64,000 bases of DNA, from positions 67,001-131,000 of the forward strand of contig JAPZUD010000003.1 of assembly GCA_027533425.1 (NCBI GenBank), in the 5' to 3' direction. Within the stretch, counting starts at the first letter, position 1, and every line of letters starts with the position of its first letter. Below the pieces are notes generated by a model that searched no databases, was not told where the DNA came from, and was given only the letters and a program-made list of their open reading frames with translations. The translations under genes were made by a program, and so were the position numbers. Origin of the DNA: Beijerinckiaceae bacterium (GTDB lineage: Bacteria; Pseudomonadota; Alphaproteobacteria; Rhizobiales; Beijerinckiaceae). Positions 10,501 through 19,526 of the stretch are shown here, one piece after another.

Positions 10501-13500
10501 TCAGGCGTGCGGCGGCGGGCTGACCCCGTTCTCGTGGCAGAAGGCTTCGAGCCGACGGAACGCCGCCTCCTTGACCGGGCCATAGCCGCGCAGATCCATC
10601 GGCGCCTCGGCCAGCGGCACCAGCGCCGCCACGCCCCGTTCCGGCAGCGCACGGATCCATTCGCCGATCCGCGCTTCGTACCAGCCGATCAGTGCCCGCT
10701 CCATCCGCCGCTCGCGTGTATGGCCGAACGGATCGAACGCGGTGCCGCGGAGGCGCTTCATCGGCGCCAGCAGGCGGAAAGCGCCCCGCATCCAGCCCCC
10801 GAAGGCGCGCTTGCGCGGCCGGCCCCGCGCATCCGTGCGGCCCGGCAGGAGCGGCGGCGCGAGATGGTAGCGCAGGGTGAAATCGCCCTCGAAATCGCGG
10901 GCGACCTGCTCGAGGAAGCCGCTCTTCGCATGGAGCCGCGCCACCTCGTATTCGTCCTTGTAGGCCATCAGCTTGAACAGGCTGCGGGCGACAGCCTCGG
11001 TCAGCCGGGTCGAGCCGAAACCGGCCTCCGCCTGCCGCATCGCCTCGACCTGCCGGGCGAAGCGCGCGGCATAGGCGGCGTCCTGGTAGGCGGTGAGAAA
11101 CTCAACCCGCCGCGCCACCAGTGATTCGAGCGTTTCCGGACCCGTTTCTTCCGGCATGTCCAGCCGCTCCGGGCAGGCCACGGCCATCCGGCCGAGCGTG
11201 AAGGCCTCGCGGTTCTGCGCCACCGCCACGCCATTGAGCCCGATCGCGCGCTCGATCGCCGGCAGCGAGAGCGGCAGCAGGCCCTTCTGCCAGGCCGCCC
11301 CGAACAGGATCATGTTGGCGAAGACTGCATCGCCCAGCCATTGCTCGGCGAGGCGGTTGGCATCGAAGGCCTCGATCATGCCCTCGCCGGCCACGCAGGT
11401 GATGGCCGCCAGCCGCGCGCCGACCGCGAGATCGGCATCCCGCCGCCGCACCACATCGCCGGTCGGCATCTCGGCGAGATTGACCACGCCGCGCATCCCC
11501 GCGCGATAGGTGCCGGACGCCTTGGGCGAGGAGGAGACGACGATGTCGCCGCCGATCAGCGCATCCGCCGCGCCCTGGTCGATCCGCACCTGGCGGAGAT
11601 CCTCCGGCCGCGGGGCCAGCCGGAGATAGGAGAGGACGGGCCCGAATTTCTGGGCAAAACCCATGAAATCGAGCACCGAAACGCCCCGCCCTTCGAGATG
11701 GGCCGCCATCGCCGCCACCGCCCCGATCGTGATGACGCCCGTACCGCCGACGCCGGTGATCAGCACGTCCCAGCCCTGCGCGAGATCGGGCAGGACGGGC
11801 ATCGGCAGTTCGCCCGCCGCCGGCAAGGCCCGCCCGGTGGGCTTGCGCCGCCGCCCGCCCTCCACGGTGACGAAGCTCGGGCAGAATCCGTCCAGACAGG
11901 AGAAATCCTTGTTGCAATTCGACAGGTTGATCTGCCGCTTCCGGCCGAACGGCGTTTCCTTCGGCTCGACCGAGAGGCAATTCGACTGGACCGAGCAATC
12001 GCCGCAGCCCTCACAGACAAGATCGTTGATCACCACGAACCGCGCCGGATCCGGCATCTGCCCGCGCTTGCGGCGGCGGCGCTTCTCGGTGGCGCAGGTC
12101 TGCGCATAGATCAGCACGCTCACGCCCGGCACCTCGCGCAATTCGCGCTGAAGCGCATCCATCGCCTCGCGCGGATGCAGCGTCGTGCCAGCGGGAAAAG
12201 CACCCGGGGCAAACGCCTCCGGCGCATCCGAGACCACGGCGATGCGCTGCACGCCCTCGGCCCGGACGGAATGGGCGATCGCCTCGACCGAGATCGGCCC
12301 GTCCACCGGCTGGCCGCCGGTCATGGCCACGGCATCGTTGAACAGGATCTTGTAGGTGATGTTCGCATCCGCCGCGATGGCCTGCCGGATCGCCATCGAG
12401 CCGGAATGATACCAGGTGCCCTCGCCGAGATTCTGGAACACATGGTTGCCACCGGTGAACCGTGAGGAGGCGACCCAGTTCACCCCCTCCCCGCCCATCT
12501 GGATCAGCGAAGAGGTGTCCCGCTCCATCCAGCTCGCCATGAAATGGCAGCCGATTCCGGCGAGGGCCTTGGAGCCCTCGGGCACGCGGGTGGAGGTATT
12601 GTGCGGGCAGCCGGAACAGAAATACGGCGTCCGGGTCGCCCCGGCAATCTCCAGCACCCGCCCCGCCTGCGGGTACAGGGCAGCAGCCCGCGCCGGCAGG
12701 CCAAGTTCCGGGAAGAACCGGTCAAGCCGGCCGGCGACGATCGGCGCCAGCTGGCGCGGCGAGAGCTCACCCGTCCAGGGAATCAGCCGTCGCCCCTGCT
12801 CGTCATGCTTGCCGACCATGCGCTCGGGCTTGGCGGAGGGGGCATCGTAGAAATATTCCTTGAACTGGCTCTCGATGATGCCGCGCTTCTCCTCGACAAC
12901 GAGGATCTCCTGCTTGCCCGTCACGAAGGCGAGCGCATCATGCAAGGGCAGCGGCCAGACCATGCCGACCTTGTAGATATCAATGCCCAGCCGCCGGCAT
13001 TCCGCCTCGTCGAGCCCCAGCAGCCGCAAGGCTTCCATCAGGTCGAGATGCGCCTTGCCGGTCGTGACAATCCCGAACCGCGCGCCGGGAATGTCGTAGA
13101 TCCGCCGGTCAATCGGGTTGGCGCGCGCGAAGGCATAGACCGCGTGCTTCTTCGCCTCCATCCGCGCCTCGATCTGCGGCCCCGGCAGGTCCGGCCAGCG
13201 ATAATGCAACCCGCCCGGCGGCGGCGTGAAATCCGGCGGCAGGAACACCCGCTCCGGCGGCAGGACCACGCTGGCGGCACTCTCCACCACTTCCGAAATC
13301 GCCTTGAACCCCACCCACATCCCGGAAAAGCGGCTGAGCGCATAGCCATAGGCGCCGAATTCCAGATATTCCGCCACCGACGCGGGATGCAGCGTCGGCA
13401 TGAAGAAGCTCATGAAGGCGACATCGCTCTGATGCGGCATCGAGGAGGAGACGCAGCCATGGTCATCCCCCGCCACGACCAGCACGCCGCCATGCGGCGA

Positions 13501-13926
13501 GGCGCCATAGGCATTGCCATGCTTGAGCGCATCGCCGGCCCGGTCGACCCCCGGCCCCTTGCCGTACCAGAGGCCGAACACGCCCTGCACCTGCTTGCCC
13601 GGCTGCGTCTCGACCTGCTGCGAGCCCAGCACCGCCGTCGCGGCGAGATCCTCGTTGACTCCGGGCAGGAAGGTGATGCCGTGCGCGGCGACGAGGTCCT
13701 TCGCGCGCCAGAGTTCCTGGTCGACCGCGCCGAGCGGCGAGCCGCGATAGCCCGAGACAAAGCCGGCCGTGCCAAGCCCGGCCGCCCGGTCACGCCGGGC
13801 CTGGTCGAGCAGGATCCGCACCAGAGCCTGCGTCCCCGTCAGGAAGACCCGGCCCTCGCGGGCGGTGTAGCGATCCTCGAGGCGATAGGCCTCCGGCCCG
13901 AAATCCTGCGGCGCGTGATGGTGCAT
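10501..13926 (-). CDS. Indolepyruvate/arylpyruvate:ferredoxin oxidoreductase, fused IorA-IorB
   Basis: 1141 residues. The N-terminal thiamine-diphosphate pyrimidine domain has SGYRGSPLGAVD. The diphosphate domain is around residues 400-600 (GEGTWYHSGSMA, ILFNDAVAMTGGQ). An iron-sulfur segment follows, CEGCGDCSVQSNC plus a second Cys group (C-x5-C-x4-C), then a gamma/IorB domain (ITGVGGTGVITIG). The family oxidatively decarboxylates aryl-pyruvates from Phe, Tyr and Trp to aryl-acetyl-CoA. With a full phenylacetyl-CoA pathway next door, phenylpyruvate to phenylacetyl-CoA is the likely flux. ATG 13926 follows GGGAGGACGCC. It is divergent from an Lrp regulator. Confidence 0.93.
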   Translation of the reverse strand: MHHHAPQDFGPEAYRLEDRYTAREGRVFLTGTQALVRILLDQARRDRAAGLGTAGFVSGYRGSPLGAVDQELWRAKDLVAAHGITFLPGVNEDLAATAVLGSQQVETQPGKQVQGVFGLWYGKGPGVDRAGDALKHGNAYGASPHGGVLVVAGDDHGCVSSSMPHQSDVAFMSFFMPTLHPASVAEYLEFGAYGYALSRFSGMWVGFKAISEVVESAASVVLPPERVFLPPDFTPPPGGLHYRWPDLPGPQIEARMEAKKHAVYAFARANPIDRRIYDIPGARFGIVTTGKAHLDLMEALRLLGLDEAECRRLGIDIYKVGMVWPLPLHDALAFVTGKQEILVVEEKRGIIESQFKEYFYDAPSAKPERMVGKHDEQGRRLIPWTGELSPRQLAPIVAGRLDRFFPELGLPARAAALYPQAGRVLEIAGATRTPYFCSGCPHNTSTRVPEGSKALAGIGCHFMASWMERDTSSLIQMGGEGVNWVASSRFTGGNHVFQNLGEGTWYHSGSMAIRQAIAADANITYKILFNDAVAMTGGQPVDGPISVEAIAHSVRAEGVQRIAVVSDAPEAFAPGAFPAGTTLHPREAMDALQRELREVPGVSVLIYAQTCATEKRRRRKRGQMPDPARFVVINDLVCEGCGDCSVQSNCLSVEPKETPFGRKRQINLSNCNKDFSCLDGFCPSFVTVEGGRRRKPTGRALPAAGELPMPVLPDLAQGWDVLITGVGGTGVITIGAVAAMAAHLEGRGVSVLDFMGFAQKFGPVLSYLRLAPRPEDLRQVRIDQGAADALIGGDIVVSSSPKASGTYRAGMRGVVNLAEMPTGDVVRRRDADLAVGARLAAITCVAGEGMIEAFDANRLAEQWLGDAVFANMILFGAAWQKGLLPLSLPAIERAIGLNGVAVAQNREAFTLGRMAVACPERLDMPEETGPETLESLVARRVEFLTAYQDAAYAARFARQVEAMRQAEAGFGSTRLTEAVARSLFKLMAYKDEYEVARLHAKSGFLEQVARDFEGDFTLRYHLAPPLLPGRTDARGRPRKRAFGGWMRGAFRLLAPMKRLRGTAFDPFGHTRERRMERALIGWYEARIGEWIRALPERGVAALVPLAEAPMDLRGYGPVKEAAFRRLEAFCHENGVSPPPHA

Positions 13927-14052
13927 GGCGTCCTCCCGATTTTTCGGAAGATCATGCCGGATCCGCCGGAAAGATCATGCCGAACTTCGCACATCCACTT
14001 CCCTTTCTGGCAGGATCTGCCATTAATGGAATAGTTCGGGAAAGAAATTGCC

Positions 14053-14517
14053 GTGCCACTCACACTCGCCGACAGCGACCTCCGCCTGCTCCGCCTTCTC
14101 CAGCGGGATGGCCGCATCTCCAACCAGGACCTGGCCGAGGCGGCAGGCATGTCGCCCTCGGCCTGCTGGCGCCGCGTCAAGGCGCTGGAAGAGGCCGGCC
14201 TGATCACCGGCTATGCCGCCATCCTCGCGCCCGAAGCCACCGGCTTCACCTTCTCGGCGATTGTCCACGTCACGCTCGCGCGGCATGAGCGCGCCCATGT
14301 CGATCACTTCATCGAGGCCGTCTCGCGGCGGCCGGAAGTGCTGGAATGCTTCGCCACGACCGGCGAGGCCGATTATCACCTGCGCGTCGTCTCGCCGGAC
14401 AAGGACAGCTACAATCGCTTCCTCGACGAGTTCCTCTTCCGGCTGCCCGGCATCGCGCATGTGCGGACGAATGTGGTGCTGAAGGATGTGAAGCTGACCA
14501 CGGCGCTGCCGCTTTGA
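14053..14517 (+). CDS. Lrp/AsnC family transcriptional regulator
   Basis: 154 residues starting at GTG 14053. The N-terminal helix-turn-helix (about 5-55, DGRISNQDLAEAAGMSPSACWRR) is followed by an AsnC/RAM ligand domain (about 70-145, VLECFATTGEADYHLRVV). Lrp-type proteins sense amino acids. It is divergent from the iorAB fusion (126-bp gap), so control of aromatic amino-acid oxidation is probable. Confidence 0.93.
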   Translation: MPLTLADSDLRLLRLLQRDGRISNQDLAEAAGMSPSACWRRVKALEEAGLITGYAAILAPEATGFTFSAIVHVTLARHERAHVDHFIEAVSRRPEVLECFATTGEADYHLRVVSPDKDSYNRFLDEFLFRLPGIAHVRTNVVLKDVKLTTALPL

Positions 14518-14545
14518 TGCAGTTCGGCCGCTTGCGATTTGGTGC

Positions 14546-14632
14546 CGTCATGCCCGCCCTCGGGGCGGGCATCCACGACTTCGCCGGGAAGATAAATAGT
14601 CATGGATGGCCGGGCCAAGCCCGGCCATGACG
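14546..14632. repeat. Double-hairpin intergenic repeat, copy 1
   Basis: Bounded by CGTCATG and CATGACG. A GCCCGCC/GGCGGGC hairpin is followed by CCACGACTT, a variable spacer and a GGCCGGG/CCCGGCC hairpin. It sits between the convergent lrp and paaR ends and could also terminate both. Same orientation as copy 4; copies 2 and 3 are inverted. Confidence 0.85.
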
Positions 14633-14652
14633 AGAGAAGCAGCGGAAACGCC

Positions 14653-15300
14653 CTAACCCTGCACCACGCGGATGCGCGGGCCGCCGCCCGGCGCCGGCGG
14701 CAGCCCCCGCGCAACCTCACGTGCACTGGCCTCGATCATCGTCATGACGAGATCGGCAAAGGCCTCGTGGCTGACAGGGCCGTTCTCCCGGAACCACATG
14801 AATTTCCAGTTCATCATGCCGAACAGGTTCATGGTCAGCGGTGTCAGCGCGGCGCGATGCCCGGCCAGAACCGGCTCGAGCGCGGCAATGGCCCCGGCAA
14901 AGCGGCGGACCAGCACCCGCTCGCGCTCGATGAGCTCGGCCTTCTTGTCCTCGGGCAGGCGCTTCATGTCACTGATCTGGATCTGGTGCTCCTCGTCGGC
15001 ATGCCGATAGGCCTCGAGCAGGGCCGCGATCATTGCCCGCAGGGTCTCGGCCGGCTTCAGGCTTTCCGGCACCGACTCGATCGCCGTGACGAGATCGTCG
15101 AGATGCGCCCGGATGATGTCGAACAGGAGCTGCTCCTTGTTCGTGTAGTAGTGATAAAGCAGCGCCTTCGAGACCCCGCAGGCCGCCGCGATCTCGTTCA
15201 CCGAGGCCCGGTCGAACCCGTTCCGCGCGAACATCGCCGCCGCGGCCTTGAGAATGGCCCGGCGCTTGTCATCATGATCGGCCGCGATGGGGCGTGCCAT
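14653..15300 (-). CDS. paaR: TetR family regulator, PaaR-like
   Basis: 215 residues with a TetR helix-turn-helix (about 15-60, RASVNEIAAACGVSKALLYHYYTNKE) and a C-terminal all-helical ligand domain. It is the last gene of the paaG-paaI-paaK-paaR unit, four bases after paaK. This is where TetR-type PaaR repressors, which respond to phenylacetyl-CoA, are found in other Proteobacteria. A GACCGGTC-centred palindrome in the promoter ahead of paaG (17942-17959) is its probable operator. Confidence 0.9.
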   Translation of the reverse strand: MARPIAADHDDKRRAILKAAAAMFARNGFDRASVNEIAAACGVSKALLYHYYTNKEQLLFDIIRAHLDDLVTAIESVPESLKPAETLRAMIAALLEAYRHADEEHQIQISDMKRLPEDKKAELIERERVLVRRFAGAIAALEPVLAGHRAALTPLTMNLFGMMNWKFMWFRENGPVSHEAFADLVMTMIEASAREVARGLPPAPGGGPRIRVVQG

Positions 15301-15304
15301 ATCC

Positions 15305-16609
15305 TTATCCTTTCGGCCTCTGGTCGATGATCCGGCGGGCCTTGCCGGCCGACCGCTCGATCCCGTCCGGCGGCAGCACGTCAACCCAGGCTGAAATCCC
15401 GATCTTGTCCTTGATGCGCTGGGCGAGCAATTTCCCGGCCGCCTTGGCCGCATCGCCGACGCCCGGGCGGGCCTCGACCTTCACCTCCATCTCGTCCATG
15501 CGCCCCTCGCGGGTGAGCACGATCTGGTAATGGGCGGAAAGCGCATCGAGAGTCAGCAGCATCTCCTCGATCTGGGTGGGGAAAACATTGACCCCGCGCA
15601 CGATCATCATGTCGTCGGAGCGGCCGGTCACCTTCTCCATCCGCCGCATCGAGCGCGCTGTGCCCGGCAGCAGCCGCGTCAGGTCCCGTGTGCGGTAGCG
15701 GATGATCGGCATCGCCTCCTTGGTCAGCGCGGTAAAGACCAACTCGCCCTTCTCGCCGTCGGGCAGGACAGCCCCGGTCTCGGGATCGATGATTTCCGGG
15801 TAGAAATGATCCTCCCAGATATGCAGCCCGTCCTTGGTCTCCACGCATTCATTGGCGACGCCCGGCCCGATCACCTCGGACAGGCCGTAAATGTCCACGG
15901 CATGCATGTCGAAGCTCTGCTCGATCTCGCCGCGCATCGCATTCGTCCACGGTTCGGCGCCGAAAATGCCGACCTGAAGCGACGAGGCGCGCGGGTCATG
16001 CCCGGCCTTCCGGAACTCATCGAGGATCGCCAGCATGTAGCTCGGCGTGACCATGATGATGTCCGGCCGGAAATCCTGAATCAGCTGGACCTGCCTTTCG
16101 GTCATGCCGCCGGAAATCGGGATCACCGTGCAGCCCAGCTTCTCGGCACCGTAATGCGCACCGAGCCCGCCGGTGAAGAGGCCATAGCCATAGGCCACAT
16201 GGGCGATCATGCCCGGCCGGGCCCCGGAGGCCCGCAGCGACCGCGCGACGACATCGGCCCAGGTCTGGATATCGCGCGCCGTGTAGCCGACGACCGTCGG
16301 CTTGCCGGTCGTGCCGGAGGAGCCATGGATGCGCACCACCTGCTCCCGCGGCACGGCGAACAGGCCGAACGGGTAATTGTCGCGCAGGTCTGCCTTGGTG
16401 GTGAACGGGAACTTTGCCAGATCCGCCAGGCTCTTCAGGTCATCCGGATGCACGCCGACATCGTCGAATTTCCTCCGGTAGGCCGGCACATTGCGATAGG
16501 CATGGTCGAGCGACCATTTCATCCGGGAAAGCTGGAGCGCCGCGATCTCGTCCCGCGAGGCGGTCTCGATCGGATCGGTCAGCGGCTTGTATGTGGAAAT
16601 CGAAAACAT
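15305..16609 (-). CDS. paaK: Phenylacetate-CoA ligase
   Basis: 434 residues, the usual length of PaaK. An adenylate-forming enzyme with the phosphate loop SSGTTGKPTVVGYT, IYGLSEVIGPGVANEC and the RTRDLT motif; the C-terminal lid (about 335-434) contains RGVNVFPTQIEE. It makes phenylacetyl-CoA from phenylacetate, CoA and ATP in the cytoplasm, the first step of the pathway. It starts six bases downstream of paaI, so it lies within the paaG-I-K-R operon. Confidence 0.97.
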   Translation of the reverse strand: MFSISTYKPLTDPIETASRDEIAALQLSRMKWSLDHAYRNVPAYRRKFDDVGVHPDDLKSLADLAKFPFTTKADLRDNYPFGLFAVPREQVVRIHGSSGTTGKPTVVGYTARDIQTWADVVARSLRASGARPGMIAHVAYGYGLFTGGLGAHYGAEKLGCTVIPISGGMTERQVQLIQDFRPDIIMVTPSYMLAILDEFRKAGHDPRASSLQVGIFGAEPWTNAMRGEIEQSFDMHAVDIYGLSEVIGPGVANECVETKDGLHIWEDHFYPEIIDPETGAVLPDGEKGELVFTALTKEAMPIIRYRTRDLTRLLPGTARSMRRMEKVTGRSDDMMIVRGVNVFPTQIEEMLLTLDALSAHYQIVLTREGRMDEMEVKVEARPGVGDAAKAAGKLLAQRIKDKIGISAWVDVLPPDGIERSAGKARRIIDQRPKG

Positions 16610-16615
16610 CGCCCC

Positions 16616-17065
16616 TCACCCCTCGATCGTCACGCCCGGGAAGAACTCGCCCTTCACCGTGCGGGAATGGCCGCGGAACAGCGCGATGGTCACGCCGTCC
16701 TGGTTGGTCACGGTGATATCGTAGATGCCGCTGCGCCCCTGCCGCGACACTTCCTCGCCCCGCGCCACCAGCCGGTCGCCCTTCCGGCCCGGCGCGAGAT
16801 AGGTGATCGAGCAATGCTGCGCCACCGTGCGCTGGTTATGCGTGTTGCAGGCAAAGGCGAAGGCGGAATCCGCCAGCGCGAAGATGAAGCCGCCATGGCA
16901 GGAGCCATGGCCGTTGACCATGTGGTCGGCCACCTCCATCGCGATCTCGCTGCGGCCCGGTGCCACCGAGACCAGCGCCATGCCCTGCCCGGCCGAGGCA
17001 TGGTCCTCACGCCACATCGCCTCGGCGCAGGCTTTCGCCAGTTCGTCCCGCGTCATTGTCGTCAT
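16616..17065 (-). CDS. paaI: Hydroxyphenylacetyl-CoA thioesterase PaaI
   Basis: 149-residue hotdog-fold thioesterase. The active-site segment HGSCHGGFIFALADSAFAFACN carries the catalytic Asp. PaaI hydrolyses dead-end hydroxylated or epoxidised phenylacetyl-CoA, releasing CoA when ring cleavage lags. ATG 17065 lies one base after the paaG stop. Confidence 0.95.
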   Translation of the reverse strand: MTTMTRDELAKACAEAMWREDHASAGQGMALVSVAPGRSEIAMEVADHMVNGHGSCHGGFIFALADSAFAFACNTHNQRTVAQHCSITYLAPGRKGDRLVARGEEVSRQGRSGIYDITVTNQDGVTIALFRGHSRTVKGEFFPGVTIEG

Positions 17066-17066
17066 C

Positions 17067-17861
17067 TCAGCGCCCCTCGAAGCGGGCATCCCGCTTTTCC
17101 ATGAAGGCGCGCACGCCCTCGGCATAATCCGCGCTGCGGCCCAGCCGGCGCTGCGCGTCGCGTTCGTCATCGAGCTGCGCATCGAGCCCCTGCGTGAACG
17201 CCTTCTGGATCAGCGCCTTGGTCTCCGCGAGGCCGAGGGTCGGCGCCCCGGCGAGGCTCGCGCCCAGCGCCATCGCCTCATCCATCAGGGCGGCATCCTC
17301 CACCGCGCGATAGATCATTCCGATCCGCTCGGCTTCTTCCGCGGGCACCGGAATCGCCAGCATCGCCAGCGTCTTGGCCCGGGCCTCGCCGACAAGGCGC
17401 GGCAGCATCCAGGTGCCGCCGGAATCCGGCACCAGCCCGATCTTCGAGAAGGCCTGGATGAATTTCGCGTTTTTCGCCGCCAGCACGATGTCGCAGGCCA
17501 AAGCGAGATTGGCCCCGGCTCCGGCGGCCACGCCGTTGACCGCCGCGATCACGGGCTTCTGCAGGCCCCGGATCGCGCGGATCAGCGGGTTGTAGAAGGT
17601 CTCGAGCGTATACCCGAGATCGGGCGCCGCGCCGCCTTCCGGCCGCACCCGGTCCGACAGGTCCTGCCCCGCGCAGAAGCCGCGCCCGGCGCCGGTCAGG
17701 ATGATCGCGCGGCAGGCCGGGTCCGAGGCGAGGCTGTCGATGATTGCCTTGAGGGCGCGATGCTGCGCCTCGTTGAAGGAGTTGAGCTTGTCGGGGCGGT
17801 TGAGCGTGACCACGGCCAGCGCCCCATGCATCTCCAGAAGAACCGGCGCGGGTTCAGCCAT
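17067..17861 (-). CDS. paaG: 1,2-epoxyphenylacetyl-CoA isomerase PaaG
   Basis: 264-residue crotonase-fold protein. Oxyanion-hole segments are GFCAGQDLSD and NGVAAGAGANLALACD, and the catalytic Asp is in GLVPDSGGTWMLP, where hydratases carry Glu. This is the pattern of PaaG, which converts the ring epoxide to the seven-membered oxepin-CoA. ATG 17861 has GAGGAG upstream. It is the first gene of paaG-I-K-R, with a strong promoter and a TetR-type palindrome about 90 bp upstream. Confidence 0.95.
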   Translation of the reverse strand: MAEPAPVLLEMHGALAVVTLNRPDKLNSFNEAQHRALKAIIDSLASDPACRAIILTGAGRGFCAGQDLSDRVRPEGGAAPDLGYTLETFYNPLIRAIRGLQKPVIAAVNGVAAGAGANLALACDIVLAAKNAKFIQAFSKIGLVPDSGGTWMLPRLVGEARAKTLAMLAIPVPAEEAERIGMIYRAVEDAALMDEAMALGASLAGAPTLGLAETKALIQKAFTQGLDAQLDDERDAQRRLGRSADYAEGVRAFMEKRDARFEGR

Positions 17862-17941
17862 CCTGCACTCCTCTTTCGTTTCGTCCCGCCGGTCTTCTTT
17901 TTGCGGGGTCGGGCGATGGCTTTTCGCAAAACCCACTTGAC

Positions 17942-17989
17942 TAACTGACCGGTCGGATAATTATCTTGGGAAGACGACGGACTTGTCAA
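17942..17989 (-). promoter_or_regulatory. paaG operon promoter with TetR-type operator
   Basis: On the minus strand TTGACA (17989-17984), 18 bases, GATAAT (17965-17960) form a near-consensus promoter. Immediately downstream is an imperfect 18-bp palindrome (17942-17959) with the perfect core GACCGGTC. A repressor there would block transcription start, consistent with autoregulation by PaaR. The same site lies upstream of the divergent ABC-transporter operon. Confidence 0.7.
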
Positions 17990-18107
17990 CGGGCTTGTCG
18001 GGCCCGGTCAAAAACAGATCCGATCCACCGCCAAGGTGGACGGCAGGTGGAAACGCAACGGATTGGCTGACCATCCGGTCGGGCCATCCCAACGAGGGAG
18101 AGAGTGC

Positions 18108-19268
18108 ATGTCCATGCTTACGGGAATGTCGCGCCGCCTTGCGCTGGCGACAGGGATCGGCGCCGTGATGGCCGCCGCGCCGGCTTTCGCGCAGGGCGAG
18201 ATCAAGCTGGGGGCCGTCCTGTCGGTGACGGGCCCGGCCTCCTTCCTCGGCGATCCGGAAAAGCGGACGCTGGAAATGGAAGTCGAGGCCCTCAACGCGA
18301 AAGGTGGCCTGCTCGGACGCAAGGTCCGTCTGATCGTGTATGATGATGCTGGCGATGCGAACGCCGCCCGAACCTTCGCCACGCGCCTGCTGGAGGAGGA
18401 CAAGGTGACCGCCATGATCGGTGGCTCGACCACCGGCACCACGCTCGCCATGGTGCCCGCCTTCGAAGATGCCCAGGTGCCCTTCATCAGCCTTGCCGGC
18501 GCGATCCAGATCATCCAGCCGGTCAAGAAATGGGTGTTCAAGACCCCGCATACCGACACCATGGCCTGCGAGAAGATCTTCGAGGACATGAAGAAGCGCG
18601 GCACCGTGAAGATCGGCATGATCTCGGGCACCGACGGCTTCGGCAAGTCGATGCGTGACCAATGCGTCGGCGTGGCCGGCAAATACGGCATCGAGATCCT
18701 GCACGAGGAAAGCTACGGCCCGCGCGATACCGACATGACGCCGCAGCTCACCAACATCAAGAACAAGGCCGGCGTACAGGCGGTGATCAATCCCGGTTTC
18801 GGCCAGGGCCCGGCCATCGTCACCCGCAACTACCGCCAGCTCGGCATCACCGTGCCGCTCTACCAGAGCCATGGCGTGGCCTCGAAGCAGTTCATCGATC
18901 TCGCCGGCCCGGCTGCCGAGGGCGTGCGCCTTCCGGCTGCGGCCCTGCTGGTGGCGGACAAACTGCCGGACAATGACCCGCAGAAGAAGGTCGTGATGCA
19001 ATACACGGCCGACTACACGAAAAAGACCGGCCAGCCCGTCTCGACCTTCGGCGGCCATGCCTTTGACGGCTTCCATATCTGGAAGCAGGCAGTGGAACGC
19101 GCCGGGACCGACAACCCGGCCAAGGTGCGCGACGAGATCGAGAAGACCAAGGGCTATGTCGGCACCGGCGGCGTGGTGAACATGTCCCCGACCGATCATA
19201 TGGGCCTCGATCTCTCGGCCTTCCGCATGCTGGAGATCAAGAACGGCGACTGGACCCTGGTGAACTGA
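18108..19268 (+). CDS. ABC transporter substrate-binding protein (LivJ type), probably for phenylacetate or related aromatic acid
   Basis: 386-residue periplasmic binding protein of the branched-chain amino-acid/amide/aromatic family. The signal peptide ends at APAFAQG (about residue 28). The mature protein begins EIKLGAVLSVTGPASFLG, followed by a type I periplasmic-binding fold. ATG 18108 has GGGAGAGAG upstream. It is the first of five transporter genes set between the two halves of the paa cluster and divergent from paaG, which suggests that the cargo is phenylacetate or a precursor. Substrate is inference; many relatives bind aromatic acids. Confidence 0.88.
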   Translation: MSMLTGMSRRLALATGIGAVMAAAPAFAQGEIKLGAVLSVTGPASFLGDPEKRTLEMEVEALNAKGGLLGRKVRLIVYDDAGDANAARTFATRLLEEDKVTAMIGGSTTGTTLAMVPAFEDAQVPFISLAGAIQIIQPVKKWVFKTPHTDTMACEKIFEDMKKRGTVKIGMISGTDGFGKSMRDQCVGVAGKYGIEILHEESYGPRDTDMTPQLTNIKNKAGVQAVINPGFGQGPAIVTRNYRQLGITVPLYQSHGVASKQFIDLAGPAAEGVRLPAAALLVADKLPDNDPQKKVVMQYTADYTKKTGQPVSTFGGHAFDGFHIWKQAVERAGTDNPAKVRDEIEKTKGYVGTGGVVNMSPTDHMGLDLSAFRMLEIKNGDWTLVN

Positions 19269-19279
19269 GCCCTCTCACC

Positions 19280-19505
19280 TGCCGCCGCTGCGCGGCGTCG
19301 GCCTCTCCCCCGGCGGGGAGAGGCGGGAGGCAGGCTGGATGAGCCGGAATCCTGGAAGCGTCCGGGCGCTTCCCCTCGCCCCGCTTGCGGGGAGAGCAAC
19401 AGCGAAGGCCATGGACGAGGGAATCCCTCTCCCCAACCGGGGAAAGGGTGGCTGAGGGCGAAGCCCGAAGCCGGGTGAGGGGCAATGCCGGGTGAGGGCC
19501 CTTGC
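19280..19505. repeat. GC-rich palindromic intergenic repeat cluster
   Basis: The 258-bp gap between the binding protein and permease genes is filled with short hairpins of the CTCTCCCC...GGGGAGAG type (19303-19322, about 19373-19396 and 19424-19447), ending in GGTGAGGGGC and GGTGAGGGCC. It looks like a dispersed palindromic element; a related piece is at 28550-28617. In an operon it could stabilise the upstream message and so raise binding-protein levels over permease levels. Confidence 0.65.
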
Positions 19506-19526
19506 AGGGCGGAGAGAAACAGGACC

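Noticed and set aside
12544-14034. Plus-strand frame of nearly 500 codons antisense to the iorAB fusion
   Set aside because: Antisense shadow with no ribosome site or recognisable motif.
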